From: DASUFH01 sp036274645
Lineage (GTDB): Bacteria > Acidobacteriota > Terriglobia > 20CM-2-55-15
Assembly (NCBI GenBank): GCA_036274645.1
Contig: DASUFH010000252.1
Location: forward strand, 1 to 9,960
DNA length: 9,960 nucleotides
Direction: 5' to 3'
Made by a program: the position numbers and the translations under genes. Shown piece after piece: positions 6,798-9,960 of this stretch (position 1 is the first letter of the stretch; the number at the start of each line of letters is the position of its first letter). The notes beneath the pieces were generated by a model. It did no database searches and had not been told where the DNA came from. It worked only from the letters and a program-made list of their open reading frames with translations.

Positions 6798-6897
6798 TGG
6801 GGAAAATTGGGGACAGAGAGCAATTACGCGTTGAACGCGCAATCGTCTTGTGTCCGACTTCGCAACGTGTAATTGCTCTCTGTCCCCAATTTCCCCA
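6798..6897. repeat. Palindromic REP/MITE-like element B, about 35-bp arms
   Basis: Bases 6806-6827 and 6869-6890 are perfect 22-bp reverse complements (ATTGGGGACAGAGAG... against ...CTCTCTGTCCCCAAT). The arms continue outward as TGGGGAA/TTCCCCA with one bulged A, and inward through GCGTTG/CAACGT with one G-T pair. This gives a stem of about 35 pairs around a 29-base loop (6834-6862). The loop side also holds a small competing palindrome (CGCGTT-G-AACGCG, 6827-6839). The element begins two bases after the DUF1552 copy B stop codon and has no T-tract, so it is not a canonical terminator, though the hairpin could protect or block the transcript end. Its left end AAATTGGGGACAG differs from that of element A at one base. 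Confidence 0.85.
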
Positions 6898-6903
6898 AAG
6901 ACC

Positions 6904-6933
6904 TTGACACCCCGCGAAGCGGTCTGGTATCCG
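6904..6933 (+). promoter_or_regulatory. Candidate promoter for the PQQ dehydrogenase gene
   Basis: A consensus TTGACA (6904-6909) is followed after 18 bases by TATCCG (6928-6933), which is preceded by TGG as in an extended -10. Transcription would start near 6940, giving a leader of about 27 bases. The -35 is perfect and the -10 is weak. Its place just after element B implies that the dehydrogenase can be transcribed separately from DUF1552 copy B. Confidence 0.45.
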
Positions 6934-6966
6934 ACTAGGACCTTTTTGGTGAATATAGGGAGCAAC

Positions 6967-9114
6967 ATGAAGCAACAGCGAATGAAGTGGCTGCTTTTCG
7001 CAGTCCCGATGATCATCCTGACAACCACGCTGGCCTTTCAGACCCAGCGGGTCGACTACAACGCCTTGAAAAGCGCGGCCAAGGGTTCCGAGTGGCTGAC
7101 CTACGGGCAAGGCTACTATGAACAACGGTACAGCACGCTCACGCAGATCAACGCGTCGAACGTCGGCCAGCTGACGCAGGCCTGGGCTTACGACATCGGA
7201 CCCGGCATCGGCACCAAGCAGGAGACGACTCCGCTTTACGCCAACGGTGTGCTCTACGGCGTCACGAACTGGAGCATCGCTTTTGCCGTGGACGCGAGAA
7301 CCGGCAAGGAGATCTGGCGCTACGAGCCGACGATCGATCCGGCGATGAAGGCCAATCCGGGATCGCGTCTCTGCTGCGGCGTGCTGAGCCGTGGCCTCGC
7401 CCTGTACGAAGGAAAGATCTTCGTGCCCGTCATCGACGGGCGTCTCGAGGCTCTCGACGCCGCAACCGGCAAGGTGCTGTGGTCTTCCCGCGCGATTCCC
7501 GAAACCAAAGAGGGTGAAATTTCCGCTTACGCCGTCACCATGGCGCCGCGCGCCGCCAACGGGAAGGTTTTCATTGGCAACGCCGGTGGCGAGTTTCAGC
7601 CGTTCCGCGGATACGTTTCCGCGTTTGACGCCAACACCGGCAAGGAAGCCTGGAAGTTCTACATCACGCCCGGCGACCCTTCAAAGGGGTTTGAGAACAA
7701 GGCCATGGAAGCGGCGGCCAAGACCTGGGCCGGCGAATGGTGGAAGTACGGAGGCGGCGGCTCGATCTGGGACAGCATGTCCATCGATCCGGACGCCAAC
7801 CTTCTCTATGTCGGAACCGGGAATGGCGGGCCCTGGGCGCTCGACATTCGCAACGTCAAAGGTTCGAAGCACGACAATCTGTATGTCGCATCCATCATTG
7901 CGATCGACATGACGACGGGTCAGCTGAAGTGGCACTACCAGTGCACTCCCGGCGACCAGTGGGACTACGACGCCGTTCAGCAATTGACCCTGGCCGACAT
8001 CCAGATCGACGGGAAGACCCGCAAGGTTGTGATGCAGGCCAACAAGAACGGCTTCTTTTACGTGATCGACCGCATCACCGGTGAATTCATTTCCGGAGCG
8101 CCCATGTCGCTGGTCAGCTGGGCGAAGGGACTCGATCCGAAGACCGGACGTCCGCAGATCGTCGACGAAGCGTATTACACCGCGGAGCGAGGTGTGACGG
8201 TCCACCCGGTGCAGATGCACAACTCGTCACCGATGTCGTACAGCCCGGAGACGGGACTGGTTTACGTCAGCATCAGTCCGGACAGCACCTTCAGCTTTAC
8301 GGCGGCCACGAGCTACACGCCAACGCCCGGGCGGCAAAACTTCGGCCTGAACCTCGGACGCGGCGGAGCGCCGGTGGCCAATCCGCCCACGTGGGGACCG
8401 GTGCGGCAGGGCGGCGGCGGACGCGGCGCCATTCTGAGCGCCTGGGATCCGGTCACGCAGAAGGAGCGCTGGTTTGCTTCGGGCGGAAGCATCACCGATG
8501 GCGGTGTCTTCACGACGGCGTCGAATCTCGTCTTCCATATGCAGCCCAGCGGCCGGCTCTATGTGTACAGCGCCGACAAGGGGGAACGAATCGCTGACCT
8601 TCAGGTAGGACAGAACGGCGCCGGAGCGCCCATCACGTACATGCTCGATGGCAAACAGTACATCGCGTTCATGGCCGGAACCGGCGCAGCGGCCGGACGG
8701 GGTGGCGGCGGATTCGGCGGTGGTGGTGGCGCCGCGCCGGGCGGTGGCGCCGGACGTGGTGGCCGAGGCGGCGCAGGCGCGCCTGGCGCGCCGGGTGGCG
8801 GCGCCGGTCGGGGCGGCCCGGGAGCTCCCGGCGGCGGCCGTGGCGGCCCCGGCGGACCTGGCGGCGCTGGTGGCGCCGGCGGTTTCGGCGGCGGTGGATT
8901 CGGCGGCGGAGCGGGCGCGGGCGGTTTCGGTGGCAATAACTTCGCGGCCGCGCAGGGTCGCGGAGCGCCGGCGCCTCAGGGCGAACCGACCGCAGCCGCA
9001 GCGCAGGGTTTCGGTGGCGGTGGCGGCGGACGCGGTCCCGGCGCTCCGGGCGGAGCGGCTCCGGGAGGCGGCGGCCCCAGGCTGTACGCGTTCACACTGA
9101 ACACCGCGAAGTAA
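6967..9114 (+). CDS. Exported PQQ-dependent alcohol dehydrogenase-type quinoprotein with Gly-rich insert
   Basis: The product has 715 aa. ATG 6967 follows AGGGAG and opens a signal sequence (residues 1-24, KWLLFAVPMIILTTTLAF). The same frame is open upstream, but that part reads through palindromic element B and is not protein-like. The body is an eight-bladed PQQ propeller of the methanol/ethanol dehydrogenase type: the vicinal disulfide pair C136-C137 in LCCGVLSRG (with R142), metal-ligand candidates E209 (GGEF) and N286 (VGTGNGG), catalytic D333 and, two residues on, D335 in GDQWDYDAVQQ, and K360 in ANKNGFFYVIDR. D335 is the residue that marks lanthanide-using enzymes. There is no CxxCH, so electrons must go to a separate carrier. 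Residues 574-704 are almost all Gly, Ala, Pro and Arg, inserted between the last-blade strands QYIAFMAG and RLYAFTL. Relatives without the insert are about 560-600 aa. Substrate is probably an alcohol, exact one unknown. Confidence 0.92.
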   Translation: MKQQRMKWLLFAVPMIILTTTLAFQTQRVDYNALKSAAKGSEWLTYGQGYYEQRYSTLTQINASNVGQLTQAWAYDIGPGIGTKQETTPLYANGVLYGVTNWSIAFAVDARTGKEIWRYEPTIDPAMKANPGSRLCCGVLSRGLALYEGKIFVPVIDGRLEALDAATGKVLWSSRAIPETKEGEISAYAVTMAPRAANGKVFIGNAGGEFQPFRGYVSAFDANTGKEAWKFYITPGDPSKGFENKAMEAAAKTWAGEWWKYGGGGSIWDSMSIDPDANLLYVGTGNGGPWALDIRNVKGSKHDNLYVASIIAIDMTTGQLKWHYQCTPGDQWDYDAVQQLTLADIQIDGKTRKVVMQANKNGFFYVIDRITGEFISGAPMSLVSWAKGLDPKTGRPQIVDEAYYTAERGVTVHPVQMHNSSPMSYSPETGLVYVSISPDSTFSFTAATSYTPTPGRQNFGLNLGRGGAPVANPPTWGPVRQGGGGRGAILSAWDPVTQKERWFASGGSITDGGVFTTASNLVFHMQPSGRLYVYSADKGERIADLQVGQNGAGAPITYMLDGKQYIAFMAGTGAAAGRGGGGFGGGGGAAPGGGAGRGGRGGAGAPGAPGGGAGRGGPGAPGGGRGGPGGPGGAGGAGGFGGGGFGGGAGAGGFGGNNFAAAQGRGAPAPQGEPTAAAAQGFGGGGGGRGPGAPGGAAPGGGGPRLYAFTLNTAK
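8686..9078 (+). repeat. Low-complexity GGC/GGA-rich coding tract
   Basis: About 390 bases of Gly-Ala-Pro-Arg coding sequence inside the PQQ dehydrogenase (residues 574-704). It has repeated motifs such as GGFGGGG, GAGRGG, GAPGG and GGPGG in no fixed period. The opposite strand therefore shows a long proline-rich open frame that is only a shadow. Tracts like this change length easily by slippage. Confidence 0.85.
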
Positions 9115-9126
9115 CCAGACTGCAAC

Positions 9127-9158
9127 AAAAGCCCCTCCCGCCAGGGAGGGGCTTTTTT
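9127..9158 (+). terminator. Strong intrinsic terminator after the PQQ dehydrogenase gene
   Basis: GCCCCTCCC (9131-9139) and GGGAGGGGC (9144-9152) form a perfect 9-bp GC-rich stem with a four-base loop GCCA, followed by six T. Four A before the stem pair with the first four T, so it could also work on the minus strand. It starts 12 bp after the stop codon at 9114 and separates this arm from the stress-protein gene. Confidence 0.93.
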
Positions 9159-9226
9159 ATTGGCTCCTTTATTGCCGCCGGCAAAACCGGAACAATTCCG
9201 CTTTCGTATCCCTCGAATCGAACTGC

Positions 9227-9232
9227 TAGACT
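9227..9232 (+). promoter_or_regulatory. Possible -10 element giving a leaderless stress-protein transcript
   Basis: TGCTAGACT contains an extended -10-like TG-N-TAGACT, with TAGACT at 9227-9232. Only six bases separate it from ATG 9239, so transcription would start at or next to the start codon. No ribosome binding site is visible before the ATG and no good -35 is seen. Confidence 0.3.
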
Positions 9233-9238
9233 CGATCC

Positions 9239-9960
9239 ATGGCGAAACATTTTCACGTACTGTGGGCGGTCGATCCGGCGCCACAGCACAAACGCCTGCA
9301 GATCAAAACCGCCGAAGCCCTCAGCGTACTTCTGCGGGGTCTCGACGCCGACGTCGAACCCGTCACCGTGGTCAGTCCCGATCAGATCCGCGTTCCCGCG
9401 GATCTCTTCGAACCGCATTCGGCCGAACACCGGGCCGAAGTGGAACGGACGATTGCGAGTTGGGCGGGCGAAACCGGACTCACCGGAATCCGGCCCCCGA
9501 AGACGCTCGTGCAGGAAGAATTCTCTCTCCACCGCAGCGCCGGGTGTCTGCTCGCATACGCGCGGGAAACCGGAGCCAACCTGATTGCCCTGGGCTCGAA
9601 CGCCAGGACCGGAGTCGCGCGGGCCGTGCTGGGCAGCTTTGCGGAAAGTGTCGCGCTGCAGTCGGAAACCCCGCTTTTTGTCGTCAACGGCGAAACCCGG
9701 CCGCTGAACGCCATCACCCGTATCCTGTTTCCCACCGATTTCAGCGCAGCCTGCCGCGCTGCGCTCGAAGCGCTACTGCCGGTGGCGGCCGCCAAGGGCG
9801 CGCGCCTCACGTTCTTCCACAAGCTCGACTACGTCGTTCCGGAAACGCAGGATCTCTTTGCCCGATTTCCCCGGTACCACGAGTATCTCGAACAGGACCT
9901 GGCCGAAAAGCGGAAGAAGGCGGAGGAATGGGGAGCGATCGCTTCGCGGCAGGGCGTCCC
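9239..9960 (+). CDS. Tandem universal stress protein (UspA type), N-terminal part
   Basis: 240 codons are visible before the right edge. The first Usp domain covers about residues 4-150: a first strand HVLWAVD, and a nucleotide-loop region ALGSNARTGVARAVLGSFAE (117-136) followed by TPLFVVN. The usual G-x2-G-x9-G-S pattern is present, but the second Gly is Ala (A122). A second domain begins at about 160 with RILFPTDFSAACRAALEALL and is still open at the edge, so a two-domain protein of roughly 280-300 aa is expected. Such proteins are cytoplasmic, often bind ATP or AMP, and support survival under stress or energy limitation. It has no export signal, unlike its neighbours, and sits after a strong terminator, so it is probably an independent gene. 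The ATG at 9239 lacks an upstream ribosome site; the start is plausible, not certain. Confidence 0.85.
   Translation, partial: MAKHFHVLWAVDPAPQHKRLQIKTAEALSVLLRGLDADVEPVTVVSPDQIRVPADLFEPHSAEHRAEVERTIASWAGETGLTGIRPPKTLVQEEFSLHRSAGCLLAYARETGANLIALGSNARTGVARAVLGSFAESVALQSETPLFVVNGETRPLNAITRILFPTDFSAACRAALEALLPVAAAKGARLTFFHKLDYVVPETQDLFARFPRYHEYLEQDLAEKRKKAEEWGAIASRQGV

Noticed and set aside
6850..6966. N-terminal extension of the PQQ dehydrogenase by 39 residues
   Set aside because: The extension translates the right arm of element B and the promoter region. ATG 6967 has a ribosome site and begins a proper signal sequence.
8601..8936. Proline-rich minus-strand open frame
   Set aside because: It is the complement of the Gly-rich tract of the PQQ dehydrogenase, and its composition follows automatically from that.

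Overview
The window looks like chromosomal DNA from a GC-rich soil or sediment bacterium. The best guess is Acidobacteriota, with Planctomycetota or a related phylum as alternatives. The guess rests on the DUF1592/DUF1552 gene pair, which is abundant in those groups, on PQQ dehydrogenases with Gly-rich tails, and on palindromic GGGGACAG/CTGTCCCC intergenic elements. No rRNA or marker gene is present to confirm it.

Layout. A minus-strand run, read right to left, starts near 5065. It encodes an 800-aa DUF1587/1595/1592/1588/1585 secreted c-type cytochrome-like protein (2663-5065), a Tat-exported DUF1552 (HXXSHH) protein (1333-2634), a Tat-type exported metallo-beta-lactamase-fold protein with a degenerate second zinc site (287-1213), and an exported ankyrin-repeat protein cut by the left edge (1-271). 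Divergent from it on the plus strand are a second DUF1552 protein (5492-6796), close to three-quarters identical to the first by eye, and an exported PQQ-dependent alcohol dehydrogenase-type quinoprotein (6967-9114). The latter has a DYD (lanthanide-type) metal motif and about 130 Gly-rich residues inserted in its last propeller blade. A strong intrinsic terminator (9127-9158) ends this arm. A two-domain universal stress protein (9239 to the right edge) follows and is probably a separate unit.

Intergenic structure. The plus-strand DUF1552 gene is bracketed by two palindromic elements of 100-110 bp (5339-5448 and 6798-6897). Each has arms of more than 20 perfectly complementary bases, and their terminal 13 bases differ at one position. 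They look like REP/MITE-type mobile palindromes. Three quasi-palindromic units of about 19 bp lie just downstream of the minus-strand DUF1552 gene (1275-1342).

How the genes may work together. All six proteins of the two divergent arms carry N-terminal export signals, and they include a heme-binding protein and a quinoprotein dehydrogenase. The most economical reading is a periplasmic redox module. In it the PQQ dehydrogenase oxidises an alcohol or related substrate, a CxxCH protein could take up electrons, and the DUF1552 proteins have an unknown partner role. The family assignments are well supported. The shared pathway is inference.
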